Shown in pieces: positions 1 to 12,639 of a stretch of DNA of 64,000 bases. The translations under genes were made by a program, and so were the position numbers. Where the stretch lies: assembly GCA_026874595.1 (NCBI GenBank), contig CM049306.1, positions 62,874,019-62,938,018 of the forward strand, read 5' to 3'. Origin of the DNA: Sipunculus nudus (Eukaryota > Annelida > Sipuncula > Golfingiida > Sipunculidae). Each line of letters opens with the position of its first letter. The first letter of the stretch is position 1. Under the pieces are notes generated by a model. The model was given only the letters and a program-made list of their open reading frames with translations, was not told the origin of the DNA and made no database searches.

Positions 1-1730
1 CTTATAGATAAAAAGAAAATCGAAATTGGAAATCTGGAAATCGCTCTTTTTTACCTCTGGGACCTTGAACAATGGGGCCAAAGTCACTGAAACTGGCGCA
101 TAGAAAAGTAAATCTAGGGTAAGAATCAATGAACTCGTAGAAAAAAGTTGCAGAATAATACAAATAATAACGGGAAATGGAAATATCTCCACCTATGGAT
201 AGAAGGAAATAGATGGATAAGCTTTTCAAGAAAAGTACATGTCATGCCAGTGTAACAAATAATGCCAGTTACATTACTCGGCCAGCAGGCAGCTGTCCCG
301 TTTAAACAGAGTTGACAGTAGCCGCTTGCAGGTCAGCTGAGGAAGCACTCGTTCCTACCGTCCACCTCTAAACTAATTCAACTTGGGCTTTTAGCCGGAA
401 CGTATCACTTTACCCAGTGATTAAACGCCGTGGAGCGAAGTTAACTGACCCCTCTAGGGCTTCAGGATGGGCATTTAATTTGGAAACCCACAGTTGCGCA
501 CTCATCAGGCCCGTCCTCGATGTCTGGCAGCTGGTCTCCCAAGTCATGGTGGAACAAATACACTGATCAGCTTGTCCACTGTGAGGGGCCGACTGCACAG
601 TGATATGTCTGTGTTATCTCTCATTACAAGCACCGAGCAGAATTTCTGTCTGGTATAAATCCGTGAAACTATCAGTCTGTGGCCAGCAGAGGGCACCTCA
701 CAGAGGGCAGATAGCATTCCAGCAGTAAGAATATGTAGATTCCGTTTGTTCCTTTTTTTCACCCATCCTGCGAGTGTGTCTGACATTATCAGGCACACAT
801 AGAGCCTACACCCACTTTTACCACTCCTACACAGTCACACCTCTCTTATTTTCTATATTTTGTTCTATCCTTTACTTAAAACTCTCGTAACCCGAGCAGA
901 CCATAGAGTCCAGCATACCTCCAGCAGTCCTCGACTGTCTGGGAAGCTGTTTTGCAAGAACTTCCAAGACAATGATCTGAAGGAACGGCTTACTGCTGCC
1001 ATTACATACATGGCATTTAATCATCATGAAAAATTAATATTAAAAAAAGGCAATTTTTATGAACTATGTTTATTATATATATAACAAAGATAACAATTTA
1101 AAGGTCTTCTAAAAGAAAATTTCTAGAAGTCACAGTAAAAAAAATAAATTTATTATCTATTTTTAATACTTTTGCAGATATTCCAGTATTTTTGTTTCAC
1201 CTTTAGAATTACCCCTACTTCAAATACTTTCTGTCAAATTAGAGTGATGACAATGCCAGGAAATTTCTTCCTTACCATCAACAGAAATTAACACCACGTC
1301 TGTGAGAATAAGGATAGGGTCTGATGTTACGACGACGTTATGTTTTAACATCCTTGGATGCTGATTATGTTTGCCTGTGTAGGGCACATGTAAACGTCTT
1401 AGCAATCTTGAACCATTGACCGAATATCAAATGTTTAGTTTTATTATCACTTTCCACAAATGTATTTCCTCATTCATATCAACCTTACTTGTTTGACATT
1501 TATCGAACAATACGTTGTTGTTTGTGATGTTTTTATTTCTATACATGCATGTACATCACGTGTATTAAGAAACCTGCGAGTGATTGTGATACCTCACAAC
1601 AGGCCAAGGGATGTTATGCTACATTGGATCAAGAAGTATTGGTCAGGTTGGATTCATGTGCCATGTGCACATTGTAGAGGCAACATGGATCAATTTAATT
1701 TACATGGTAATGCATGTTTATGTAGTGTTG
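1..1730. other. Non-coding stretch, nothing recognised
   Basis: AT-rich sequence with only short open frames, none of which resembles a known protein. A GC-richer patch at about 280-720 includes a CTCF-like 14-mer (annotated separately). I see no repeat structure and no splice-bounded exon that I can defend. Confidence 0.5.
683..696 (+). promoter_or_regulatory. Possible CTCF-type binding site
   Basis: The sequence CCAGCAGAGGGCAC fits the vertebrate CTCF core consensus CCASYAGRKGGCRS at every position. CTCF is present in many bilaterians, but its motif in this organism is unknown and a 14-base match can occur by chance in 64 kb. No gene start is nearby to support a function. Confidence 0.25.
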
Positions 1731-1734
1731 GATG

Positions 1735-1968
1735 ATAACATTATCACTGACCAAGTTTTCAAGGTACACATACCGGTGTATGAATTTCTTGCCACGAACA
1801 CTGTGCCACAAAATAACTGTAAAATATTTGTACATGTCTTATTGAGACAGTATCCCACTGAAAATATATATATTTTCATCAACTTAAAAAAAAATCGCAA
1901 CATTCCTCATCTCATAATAAATATTCCCCTAGTCCTGATGAATATCCCGGTTACCGGGTTTATCAGTT
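1735..1968 (+). repeat. Dispersed repeat, copy 1 of 2
   Basis: This stretch matches the reverse complement of about 48,465-48,690. Shared blocks include the region around TTGCCACGA, the GAGACAGTAT segment and an ACCGGG-containing end. The two copies differ by scattered substitutions and small indels, as expected of an old dispersed element. No coding potential or terminal structure is evident, so the class is unknown. Confidence 0.65.
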
Positions 1969-1984
1969 AGTATGTAAAGTGTAA

Positions 1985-3665
1985 TAGCAGACTTTTTTCC
2001 AGTATTCTTGTCTTTTTGGTCAGGTGTTTCGATGAGTGACGTTATTCTTTATAGCTGAAGTCAGGAGGCTGCTTACTTATTGAATTCTAGGTATTCTTAT
2101 AGTTTTAGGCAGGTGGCTAGCGCCTGACGATATTGTGAAAGTTATAGGTTAGTTGGTTATCATCTGACGGTTAGAGGTGCGGACAGCATCACCCCCTGGT
2201 TGGGACCGGTCTAGTCAAAGGATGAGCGGTACGGTATTTTGTGTTAGCTGTCCTGTCCAGCCCAGACTAAAACTTTGGACCGGACTGGTCCATGCGGTCC
2301 GGTCCGCACATCTAATGCTGGTAGTTAAGGCAGGTGGCTAGCGTCTGACGTTATTCAGGAGGTTTTAGGCAGGTGGCTAGCGTATGCCGGTATTCAGGTA
2401 GATTTCTATGAAGTGGCCCGCGTATGACGGTAATCAGGAAGGTTTAGGCATGTGGTAAGGGTCTAATGACATTTAAGTAGTTTTAGGCAGGTGGCTAGCA
2501 TCTTGCGCGGTATACAGGTTGTTTTGGGCAGGTGGCTGGCATGTGAAGGTATTCAGATTGTTTTAGGCAAGTGACTAGCGTCTGACGGTATCCAGGTAGT
2601 TTAGGCAAGCGACTAGGATCTTATGGTATTCAGGTAGTTTTAGGCAGGTGGCTAGCGTGACCGTCTGACGGCATTCAGGTTGATTTATGCAGGTGGCTAG
2701 CGTCTGACGATATTCAGGTAGTTTTAGGTCGGTGGCTAGCGTCTGGCGGTATTCAGGATGTTTTGGGCAGGTTGTTAGCGTGTATGGGTATCCAGGTTGT
2801 TTTAGGCAGGTGGCTAGCATCTGACGGTATTCAGCTTGTTTCAGGCAGGTGGGTAGCGTATGACGGTATTCAGGTGGTTTTAGTCATCAGTCTAGCATCG
2901 GATGGTATTCAGGATGTGTTAGGCAAGTGGCAAGCGTATGGCGAGTTTTAGGTTGTTTTAATGCATGTGGCTAGCGTCTGACGGTTTTTTTTCAGGTTGT
3001 TTTAGGCATGTGGTTAGTTTCGGACGTTATATTAGTTGTTTTAGGCAGGTGGCTAGGGTAAGACGGTATTAAGTTTGATTCAGGCAGTCGGCTAGCGTAT
3101 GATGGTTTTCAGGTTGTTTTAGGCAGGTGGCTAGCGTATGACGGTATTCAGGCTGTTTTAGGCAGGCGGCTAGTTTCTGAAGGTATTCAGGTTGTTTCAG
3201 GCAGGTCGCTTGGGTGTGACGGTATTCTGGTTGTCTTGGACAGGTTGCTAGCGTATGACGGTGTTCAGGTTGTGTTAGGCAGGTGGCTATGGTCTGACAA
3301 TATTCAGGTAGTTTTAGGCAGATGGCTAGGATCTGACGGTATTAAGGTTGTCTTAGGCAGGTTGCTAGGGCTGACAGTATTCAGGTTGTCTTAGGCGGGT
3401 TGCTAGGGTCTGACGGTATTCAGGTAGTTTTAGGTAGGGACGTTTTTGTTGAAGTACATGTATTTGTCACCTGGCTCCGCGACTGTAGTTATTCTTGCAG
3501 TTTCAAATCGCTTGGCGATTGATATCATAGGAAGATATTCTTGCAGTTTCAGTCAAGTTCTTGGCGACTGTATTTATTCTTATAGTTTCAGTCGGGTGTC
3601 TCGGCCAGTGACATTATTATTGAACTATTAGTCAGGCGAAAGACATTATTCTTCTTGGAGCCCGC
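1985..3665. repeat. 39-bp minisatellite with related flanking repeats
   Basis: From about 2,080 to 3,445 the DNA is a tandem array with a period near 39 bp. The recurrent core is TTTTAGGCAGGTGGCTAGCG followed by TCTGACGGTATTCAGGT. Copies are diverged, with roughly 35 units by eye. On each side (1,985-2,060 and 3,450-3,665) lies a longer, related repeat containing GTCAGGTGT..CAGTGAC..TTATTC, so the array expanded inside an older repeat. Short open frames here are repeat artefacts. Confidence 0.9.
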
Positions 3666-3669
3666 GATA

Positions 3670-4454
3670 ATGAAGTGGACGGCAACAACCATCAGTGTAT
3701 ACTGGAAGGATATTTCAACGGAAGGGTATTTGGCAGTTTGGGTAACCACGTTCACGTTTAGACTGTATATGTACACTCTTGTCCAGTCCACCTAATCATA
3801 CTTTAAAAGCAGCCTGTGCTTTTCTGATACACGTACCATATTCCTCCATGGACCCGACATCCACAGACAATTTAGATAAAACCTGGTGGTAACGTGGGAT
3901 GAGGGGCTCACTCATAACAGCAAACCGTTAATGCTAAGACGTAACTGGTATACTGAAAACCTACTATAATCCTAAACGTTGCAGTTTGCTTGGCCCTATA
4001 GGAAAATGGTCAGTCGTTCCGTTTCCGCCAAATGTGCCAGTACAAATGGTTACATGACAATAAAAGCTTATAGGCTATCTCACATTTCTCCTGCAACAGA
4101 TCAAATGTCTCCAGAAAATGTATACGATAATTTGATTAATAAGCTCAGCAATGTGTTTTGTTAACGATGTCTGGAATATAAAAAAGGTTTTTCATTGGCA
4201 AATTAATACAAATGAAGATGATTAATCTAAAAATTCAAATGACTGACTTCCATCAATAACTGTCAACAAATTTCGTATTTTTACTTAAATAATGTGGATT
4301 GTAACAGGTATATATATGGACTACTAATTTAAAATATTAGGTATTATCTTTTATCATAAACAAGCGTAAAATGACTGAAGAAAACTTAAGACCTAAACTT
4401 GATGTAAATAAGATCACTCTTGATAAAAAAATTAGGTTACTTAAGATTTCAGTA
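3670..4454. other. Non-coding stretch, nothing recognised
   Basis: AT-rich DNA without a supported exon, tandem array or terminal-repeat structure. It ends at the TA target site of the adjacent TIR element. Confidence 0.5.
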
Positions 4455-4456
4455 TA

Positions 4457-5380
4457 CAGTCGAACCTCTATAATGTGGGCACCCTTGAGACTTGGCCAAG
4501 CTGCCACGTTTATAGTAGTGCCCACTGTATGGAGGTAGTAGCTGCCACATTGAGTGCTGCCTCCTACTGTAATATTACTAGAGCTTACATATATATGTGT
4601 GTGTGTGTATTATAACATTTATTGATGTACATAACCTAAAAGCACTGATCCTGTTTGTTTAATCTTTCTAATATTTTGATAAGTTTACCAACGTTTCTTA
4701 AGATATACCATATAAGATATATTGTTCTTCAAACTTTTGCTTGAGACAAGCCACTCTCAGAATCTTTCAATAGGTACACTTCTGGGGCTATGCAAAACCT
4801 TTATGTTTCAGTTTAGGGTTAACATTTTATAAGTGGAAAGTACAGTGGATATGCAGAGAAAGCCTGCGAATGACCAGTGTTTGTTGTTGATCATTAAGTG
4901 CAACTGCTAAGTAAACATTGCACTAGGCCACGGGGACCTAACCCTATTACCTTATGTCAGAGTACAAAGTAATTGGATGTATAAGCAGGGCTTCCACTCA
5001 TGGTATAACTATAGCAGTATCTTTGCTTAACTGACATAAGAAAGTCTAGTGGCTGTCAGATCAGAAGTATGCTTATCAGTACAAAATAAATGGCTACTGA
5101 GTGGTACATTTACTACCGGCCATAAACCATCAGAGGAATAGCCACTTACGGCTGAGGTCTGACTGGAGGAATATGTAGGCACATTCAAGTAGTCTAATTA
5201 ATACACCCACCTCTGACTTTGTTCATCTGTTTAACAATTAATAGCTGATATATAAATATTTAATAATTAATGGTCATTCTGATTTGCTAATTTTTAAAAA
5301 TACACAATGAATGAAGCTCTAAAAGTTAAATCAATGAAGTGCCCACATTATGGAGGTGCCCACTAAGAGAGGTTCGACTG
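4457..5380. mobile_element. Pogo/Tigger-like TIR element (non-autonomous)
   Basis: The left end reads CAGTCGAACCTCTATAATG and the right end is its imperfect inverse, ending GAGAGGTTCGACTG. The next bases on both sides are TA (4,455-4,456 and 5,381-5,382), the target duplication of the Tc1/mariner/pogo superfamily. Internal GTGGGCAC and GTGCCCAC motifs extend the inverted ends, and a GTGCCCACATTATGGAGGTG block sits just inside the right TIR. At 924 bp with no transposase frame it is a non-autonomous derivative. Pogo/Tigger families commonly begin CAGTCGA; that assignment is inference. Confidence 0.8.
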
Positions 5381-5384
5381 TATT

Positions 5385-8300
5385 CCACCGTCCTATCATA
5401 TAGTTCTTAACCGGAATGAAATTCTGAAGATGTAACAACTTGGTTGACCAAGCATGAAAAAAAATGGAGACAGTTACCTCTTCGTCAGCCCCAAAAATGT
5501 TTAAAGAAAATATATGATCTGACATCCATGCATTTAATCGAATAAACTCCTCGCTGAGGTAAAATGACTGAGATAAAAATGGCATATGCAGAAAATGGCT
5601 ATGATAAAAACTCTTGAAGTAGAAATGGCTAAATAGAAAAATAATTGTTTATAGTATTGTATTTTGAATTTGATTCACCATCACACTGCAAGTAATAAAT
5701 GTGTTTTCATGCTCATGTTATAGACTGTGTGCACTCTTATTTTTTTTATATATTGGGACACATACCATCAGACTGTTTAGTAAACAGGAATGTGTATTTT
5801 ATATATTTGGCACAGATGAATGCACCCGGACTGTGTTCACATTGGTATATAAATTTGCATTACATGTAGTGATTACAGTTATGTCTAAATTTGGCTTCTG
5901 TCGAATTTTCATATAGTTTTTTGCAAACATTTTTCATAACGTTGGATCATAATGTATATAAAAATCGATGTATGATTTTATCTTCCGCCATTTTGAATAT
6001 ATGGCGGCCATATTAAATCCAGGGTTATCTATACCTGAGAAACCGTCATTATAGACAAGGGTAAGGCAAGAACAATTTTATAATCTTTAATAGAAAACTG
6101 TTTATCGTTGATTCAAGGGAAATTTTCCTGTAAAATCACTTTCTGCTATAAAAATATTTTACTGTAAATATTTTTTATATAATTTGCATAAATTTGCATA
6201 TTTAAATGATTTTGTGGTATAAATTATAAAAAAAATAAATCTATTAATTAATTAGGATTTTATAGAGAGCAAAGAATTTTGAAAACAAAATTTACATTTT
6301 AGTTATTTTTTTTCCTACCCTGACTTTTTTTTACTCTTTTCAAATCCTTATCATAATGCCTGATATTAAATTTGCTACAGAGTAGGAATTTTGTACATAC
6401 TTAGTTTATCTTTTAAAACTTAACTGTTCTGGATAAATGGTCAAGTACATGTCACTTCTGTCTAAGTTTTCAGCGTCCATCATGAAGTATACTTCTCTAT
6501 CCATAAGTGATATTTACGCAATAAGCTTCATCATATGAATATTTTATTTGAAACAGACTGATAAATGATGTGATCACATTTTTAATCTCTTATACATTAC
6601 AAGTATAAAAATGTACGTTAAATCTCATTATAATAAATTTGTTATTATATTGATCAGATTAAATGATATGTAATGTATTATTTCAACGCAAGGGGCTAGA
6701 CACATAATATTGAACTCTGCAAAATTGATGGACAGTGAACAGTAAATGCAAGCGGCCTTGGGTTATAGAGCGTTAGAGGGCAATTATATAACTGCCTCTT
6801 TTAGACTTTATCATGTTCTGATATACATGTAACGATAGACTTTTATATGACGAAACATATTCACTCGCGTATACAGTATGTTGAAATCCAAGTAGGGTAT
6901 ACATTAAATGCATTTGTTACAATGTGTACAGCAAACTGTAAACTGAATGTGTACAGCAAATTGTTAACTGTAACATGTGACGTCATAATATGTTTAATTT
7001 CAGGCCATATCTTCTGGCCTGTCAAAATTAACAGACTCTTATAGAAGCATTTATTAGTCTTTTATCCCAAAACATTGGCACCCTTATATTTCTATATATC
7101 TTCAAGTGATGGTAATTTATAAAACGTCAGTTTCATGAACCACTTATAACCCTTGTCAATGACGTTTACTCAAACACTGTTCATTTCTTTTTTTTAATTT
7201 GTACGCTAAAAGAGTGACCCATATCCAGCACCCTTTACTGCATGGAGTCCTATTACTGTTCTTGCTCAGGTGGTTTCATTCTTTGACCACAGTGGCTGAT
7301 TACCTGGATACGGAACAAGCATTTTCGTTTAATTTGCTTATTTGATTGCAAATTGAGCCCTGTAAATAAGCCTATTGGCAATCATGCAAACTTCAATACA
7401 ACTGGAAAGAATATCATATTCATTCACTTTCATCCAAACATCACACGAACATGAGTTGGCATTCTCTGTTCCTTGTTTATATTAATTAATACTGTTCTGC
7501 ATGAATTAAAATATTCCCTTAAAAGGTGGATCAAGTTTATTTATTAAGTACATGTAAAATCTTGGCCTCTAACACCTGTAATCAATAACGAACAGATGTC
7601 ATATTTTGCACCAAACACCTCACAACTGATCTTGATTCGACCAGCTGCTCATCGCGTGTGCAAATTAGTAAATTATTTATTAACTAGAAAACTAAATTGG
7701 AAGAAGAGAAACCATTTAATCATAATGAATATATAAATCACGTATTTTCTTTTTAATTTTCAGTCAGTATCGCTTTTCAATTTTTTAAATATATATATAT
7801 ATATAATACAAATTAGTTAATAAATAATGGAAATGTGTAAATGTGTAAATTAGCTATAAAAAGGAGAAACAATACATATTACGGGAAATAAGTAAATTAA
7901 TAAGCAACTACTGAAATATCCGTAAAGCAGCTGTTTAAGTTATTATGTTCTATGAAAAGACCACTACTTTTAATCTCATTTGCTAATTACATATGCAAAT
8001 TATCTAATTGTTTTTCACTGGACAACTAGAGGGAAAGACCAGTTACCTAAGTAAGCAGATATTTAATCCATTTAATTAATATAAGTATCTAACTTACATT
8101 CAATTAAAAAATCCACTCAGTAACGCTTCAGTGTTCACATAAAGAGTAAATGTGTAGCTTTATTGTATCGTTATCCACCCCGGCTTCCTCTCTGGCCAGT
8201 AGTTTACGACTCCAAGGTTAGGTTCACGGCTACCCTCATGACGATTATATAGCTCTTTCTTCATTTACTGCTTCTGTACTTGAACAATAGACTTGCCCTC

Positions 8301-8840
8301 GTCCCTTCTTCTACTCAAGGTTACAAATTTGTTACGAAGATGTTTTCTCTAGAGCGTCTGAAAATACAAAATAAAATGTAAATTTCATGAAAAGCACATT
8401 TTATATGACAGAGTTGTTTGCAGGATTTGTGTATATTGAATCACAGCATATATGGCTGAACAGGTCATCCTGATAATTTTTATTTTAGATGCTACATTGA
8501 TTATATACTTTATTACTTTTTATAATATTCATAATGGAGAGTTAGTTCCTGAGATTAAGGAGTCCTCCTCCCATTCATCTCGGAAAATGTGTGCCTTCAA
8601 TATGTCAAAATTAAATCTTGAGCAAGAAACAGTGCCGTGCGAAACTTTATCAGAAAACATTCATTATACATGTATTTATAAATGGGATTCATAGTAACAG
8701 AGTCACTTAAAATATGTTCATTTGCAACTAATCCATCCACATGGCTCAACTGGGGTTGAGGTACATCTGTGAACTATTTGTCAGATGTAGAGAAGCTGCA
8801 GGAGAAAAATGATGTATTGACAACTTGTATAATCATGTTC
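5385..8840. other. AT-rich non-coding DNA with old dispersed repeats
   Basis: No gene is supported. 5,955-6,140 shares a block, including GGCGGCCATATTAA, with 54,960-55,115, and part of it (6,060-6,160) matches the reverse complement of 11,700-11,800. 7,890-8,010 matches 11,395-11,515 in the same orientation, including AAGACCACTACTTTTAAT. These look like fragments of one AT-rich repeat family. A (TA) tract lies near 7,790-7,805. Confidence 0.55.
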
Positions 8841-8841
8841 A

Positions 8842-8842
8842 T

Positions 8843-8932
<90 letters not shown>
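8842..8932. repeat. Compound (CA)n(TA)n microsatellite
   Basis: A CA/AC run with an AAAC interruption passes directly into an uninterrupted TA run. The open frames across it on both strands are artefacts. Confidence 0.97.
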
Positions 8933-8937
<5 letters not shown>

Positions 8938-9121
8938 CAAACTGGTTATACTGTTTAGGTCTAGTAGAAAACCAAAGTAATTTATCAATCAGTGGCTTGA
9001 AGTAAATCCATGTGTTGGGCACAAAATTGCAATTTTCTTTTTTTTTTGTAGGACTCCTGGCAACTTAAAGTAATAAGCCAGGGTGACAATAATATTAGTA
9101 ATATACCAAACATTTACAACA

Positions 9122-10667
9122 TCTATATATTAATAGCGTAAGGAGATTTTTGTAATTTTCCGTATCTCCTCTTATACCACCGTACGGATTGCCGTGATTT
9201 TCGACATACATATGCTCCGGGTTTGTCCGAAGAGATTTCACCCACTTTTATCTGCAATATTTGCGTTTTACGTGCATAATTAATAATTTTAATATTTGCT
9301 CCCCCGCGGGCGCCTCTTTTCTTTGTGTCTTTGGGCCCGGTAACACAATGGCCATAGAGTGTGTGATGGCGGGACAGAGTTTTACTCCGGGGGCCCTATC
9401 TGGGGTTTTCTTACATTTCACAGTGACCGGCCCGAAATAATCCCCATCGGCCATCCCTTCTCAAAAGGGGGATCTTTGTTAGAATTGTTTTGCAGGACCC
9501 CTCTTCGTGGCCTGATATGCTTGAGTGCACATCTACCGGGTCGCAGGAAATCGTAATGAATAGTTCGAAAAAAGGTATGGTTCTCAGACACTTTATATCA
9601 GAGACCTGTGAGGCCGGGCGATATTTTACCTTTATTTTGTTCATTTCGATAAAAATTTCAATTGATCAGGCAAAGCATGAAAATAACAGAATTGTTTTGT
9701 TATACACGCAAAAGCACATAACAAAGGAAATCTGATCAAAATTGTTTCATTTTATCTTCTTGAAAGATGAAAATCATAATGAATTTTTTATGCGGGAGGG
9801 GGAGTACAATTGACGCGGGCGGTGCCTGAGAACCATACCTTTTATTCTTTTTTTTTGTCATATACAGTCGCACTTGGTCGCACGAAGTCCAGGTGCCTTG
9901 CATGTGATTTATGTCCTTGACAAATATTCACCAACACATGCAGGCCTAATATGTAACAGATGTAAAATAAATGTTAACCAAATTCACATCGTGGTTGGTA
10001 CAGTGTGACGTGTACACGATGGAGTGGCACCAACAAAGTTGTAAACACATAATACAGACTTTAAATGTTTTGCAAATCGAGATTTTTTTCTCATCACTGC
10101 AGTTACAAATATGTAACTCCTGTAAAAATGTATAGTTAATACGTTTGTACTGGTATTTGTTTCTTTAACATGCATGTGCCATCTTATTTTCAATCATATT
10201 TTTTGTTTCATTTTTGGTTTTTAAAGACTTTTAATTCTTTAATTCAGTATGTATGCTTATTGCGTATAAGTCATGGCCATCATTGTTACTATTTTCACAA
10301 CTAAAACTGGTATTTTTGCATTTTTCCTCTTAGGTCTATTCCGTGAACGGTTTCTTTCGTATTTATATGTAATCCTGTTGATCAGTTTCTCATGTCACAG
10401 GGTACATGTGTAGGTGACTATTTGTCAAAGACCCCGAACACATGTTAAGCACTGGGTTCGGGGGACCGTACGCTGTTCCGAAACATGTTCCCAACGCTGT
10501 TCTGAAAGATATTTATCCACAACACAATACTTATAATGGATCTATATATTAATATCGTAACGCGATTTTTGTGATTTTCCGTATATCCAAATTTTCTGTG
10601 GATTTCCGATACCACCGTACATCGTGTCGTGTCGTCCCAAACCGTGCGTAGCACGTGTATTTGCTAG
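9122..10667 (+). mobile_element. Helitron-like non-autonomous element, copy 1
   Basis: The element begins TCTATATATTAATAGCG after an A and ends GCTAG before a T, fitting Helitron insertion between A and T without target duplication. Eight bases before the terminal CTAG is a short hairpin, CGTGC-GTA-GCACG (10,643-10,655). A homologous copy lies at 36,388-38,124, with the same order of blocks and the same ends. The first ~80 bp and the last 126 bp (from 10,542) are related in direct orientation, including TCTATATATTAATA and GATTTTCCGTAT. No Rep/helicase frame is present, so it would depend on an autonomous partner. The stem is shorter than usual for Helitrons. Confidence 0.7.
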
Positions 10668-11290
10668 TATAAAATATTAGGTTAATTTACATTAAGTTGA
10701 TTTGTTTATATACTTGTCATATCCTTAAATGTTCTATATACTTTGACTTCTCTCTATATATACATATATATAGGTCATATTTATTTATATGTTTATATAT
10801 ATATATATATATATATATAAATTTATCACACAACATGTTTAGCTAAATTAATTAATAGTTACCTGGCAGTTGGGGCGAATCCCCAATGTCAGCTGTATTT
10901 TCCTTCTCAAGGCTCATTGGTCCAGGAATAGACTCTACAAAATATTTGAAAAATATATTTACAAAACAGATGGCCATGACCATTGGGTATGTAAATATTA
11001 TATATAAAAATTAAACCTTGCACATGATATATATAAATATATATATATATAAATATATATGTGTGTGTGCACTGAACCAGCTGTATCATGTTACAATCAC
11101 ACTGTCAAAAATCAGGAGGACACATTACACAAAGTTTTTTTTAGTTTTCGATGTACATATATTTAGCTTAACTAATAGGAGTATTTTGGGGTACTTGGTT
11201 ACATTATTAGAAGTTAATAATATCTGTTGTAGCCACTTTCAAAATTAGTCATCTGTAGTTAATATACAGTCTTACAGATATATATCAAAA
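10668..11290. other. Non-coding, TA-rich
   Basis: Contains TA tracts (about 10,795-10,820 and 11,030-11,060) and a small hairpin, GTTGGGG..CCCCAA, near 10,870-10,892. No gene is supported. Confidence 0.5.
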
Positions 11291-11880
11291 TACATAGGCC
11301 CCCGTATTGTAAAATTAGTTAATAAATGACACAAATATGTGAAAAAGCTTTAAAATTAAAACAATTATTATATTATTACAATTAATATGTGGACATATTA
11401 CTGCTAAGAAGTGATTTCTTAAGCAACTATTTACGTTATTATGTTCTTATAAAAAGACCACTACTTTTAATTTCAATAATTTTTCTAATTTGCATAATTT
11501 ATCTGCATTTTATTATTTGAAAAATATAAGATTTTAAAGACATTTACGTCACATCTTATCAAATTTGAATATTTTGTAACCGAAATATTTTATTCGTTCT
11601 ATAAAACGCCAATTAATTAATTGATTTATTGATTATATAATTAATTCCACTAATTCATTCAAATTTGCAAATTATCTAATTAAATATGTACAGTACAACA
11701 TTTTTAGAAATTAATTCTACAGGAAAAATTACCTTAAAATTAACCAAGAAAAGTTTTCTATTAAGGATTATCGAATTGCTTGCATTAACTCTCTCAAACT
11801 GATCAAACTTTGGTGAAACAAATATATTAACAGGTCAGGTTATGTTAAATGAGAACCTCATAGGAAAATAATAAATAGTC
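11290..11880. repeat. AT-rich dispersed repeat fragments
   Basis: 11,395-11,515 matches 7,890-8,010 in direct orientation. 11,700-11,800 matches the reverse complement of about 6,060-6,160, including AGTTTTCTATTAA. The pieces are in mixed orientation and diverged, consistent with an old repeat family. No coding content. Confidence 0.5.
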
Positions 11881-11997
11881 AGGGAAACGTAGTTAATAAA
11901 ACTAATAATGCTGTGTTTTAGTTTTGTCATTAGTTGTGCTGATCAGTAGTTCGTTTCGTGTATTAATACAGTTTTTGAACTAACAAGGCTACGGTTT

Positions 11998-12510
11998 GTT
12001 ATGATTAGGTGACAGAAGATTCTGGAAGTCTGGATGCTTCTTGGAGGCTAAGCTGGTCATTTCCATGTAGATAGCTCCAGAACACACGTTGCTAGAATCT
12101 TCGTTGTTGTGCCGATATATAAGTAGGGGCACCGCCGCCTGAGAGGATTTAGTCAGAGTAGAATCGTTCTTCGGCGGACGTGTCGTGAGACATAAATTTG
12201 TGCTGGGCGTATTGTTGGTCGAGTTCTGCGTTATACGTTTTTTGGTCCTGTAGATAGTGTTTATTAGCCGAGGAGGGCGTTAGAATTTTGAGGACTTTGT
12301 GTTTGTGAAGTCGAGCCATTCAGCGAAAGCAAAAGAACTGTTGAAGAACTGTATTGTGAGACTGGAGCCAGTCTACGCCGGTGACGGCCGATTCTGGGAC
12401 GTGATAAGAATAAACCTCTTTTGTTATACCCCAGACGTCGAGTGACCTTTTTATTGACTTTTGCGTAAAAGTTCCCGGAAATATATATTCGCTTCGTGTG
12501 TGGTGTGACA
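11998..12510 (+). mobile_element. Probable solo LTR (or orphan promoter) of another family
   Basis: This block is GC-richer than its surroundings and has the layout of an LTR. It has a TGTTATGA start, a TATATAAG box at 12,116-12,123, a GC-rich leader of about 290 bp, an AATAAA signal at 12,409-12,414 followed by a T-rich stretch, and a TGACA end. I found no matching target duplication and no second copy in the window, so the boundaries are approximate. Alternatively it is the promoter and first exon of a cellular non-coding transcript. It is unlike the TGTTAC family at 19-27 kb. Confidence 0.45.
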
Positions 12511-12545
12511 TTTTGTGTGATTTTGTTTTCACTGAATTGCTACTT

Positions 12546-12565
12546 AGGCATGCCCGGGCATGCAA
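12546..12565. promoter_or_regulatory. p53-family response element-like site
   Basis: AGGCATGCCCGGGCATGCAA fits two abutting RRRCWWGYYY half-sites with no spacer at 18 of 20 positions; only the last two bases deviate. The central 16 bases, GCATGCCCGGGCATGC, are a perfect palindrome. It lies 36 bp beyond the proposed LTR end. Binding in this organism is inference. Confidence 0.35.
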
Positions 12566-12624
12566 GTTAATTGTTCTTAAATATTAGTATTGTTATAAAG
12601 CTAATACCACCGTTTTCTGAAATA

Positions 12625-12639
12625 AGGTCACTGTGACCC
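12625..12639. promoter_or_regulatory. Estrogen-response-element-like palindrome
   Basis: AGGTCACTGTGACCC differs from the consensus AGGTCANNNTGACCT only at the last base. AGGTCA-like half sites recur nearby (TGACCTTG near 12,770, TGACCTGGACC near 12,910). It may be part of a dispersed repeat rather than a functional enhancer. Confidence 0.3.
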
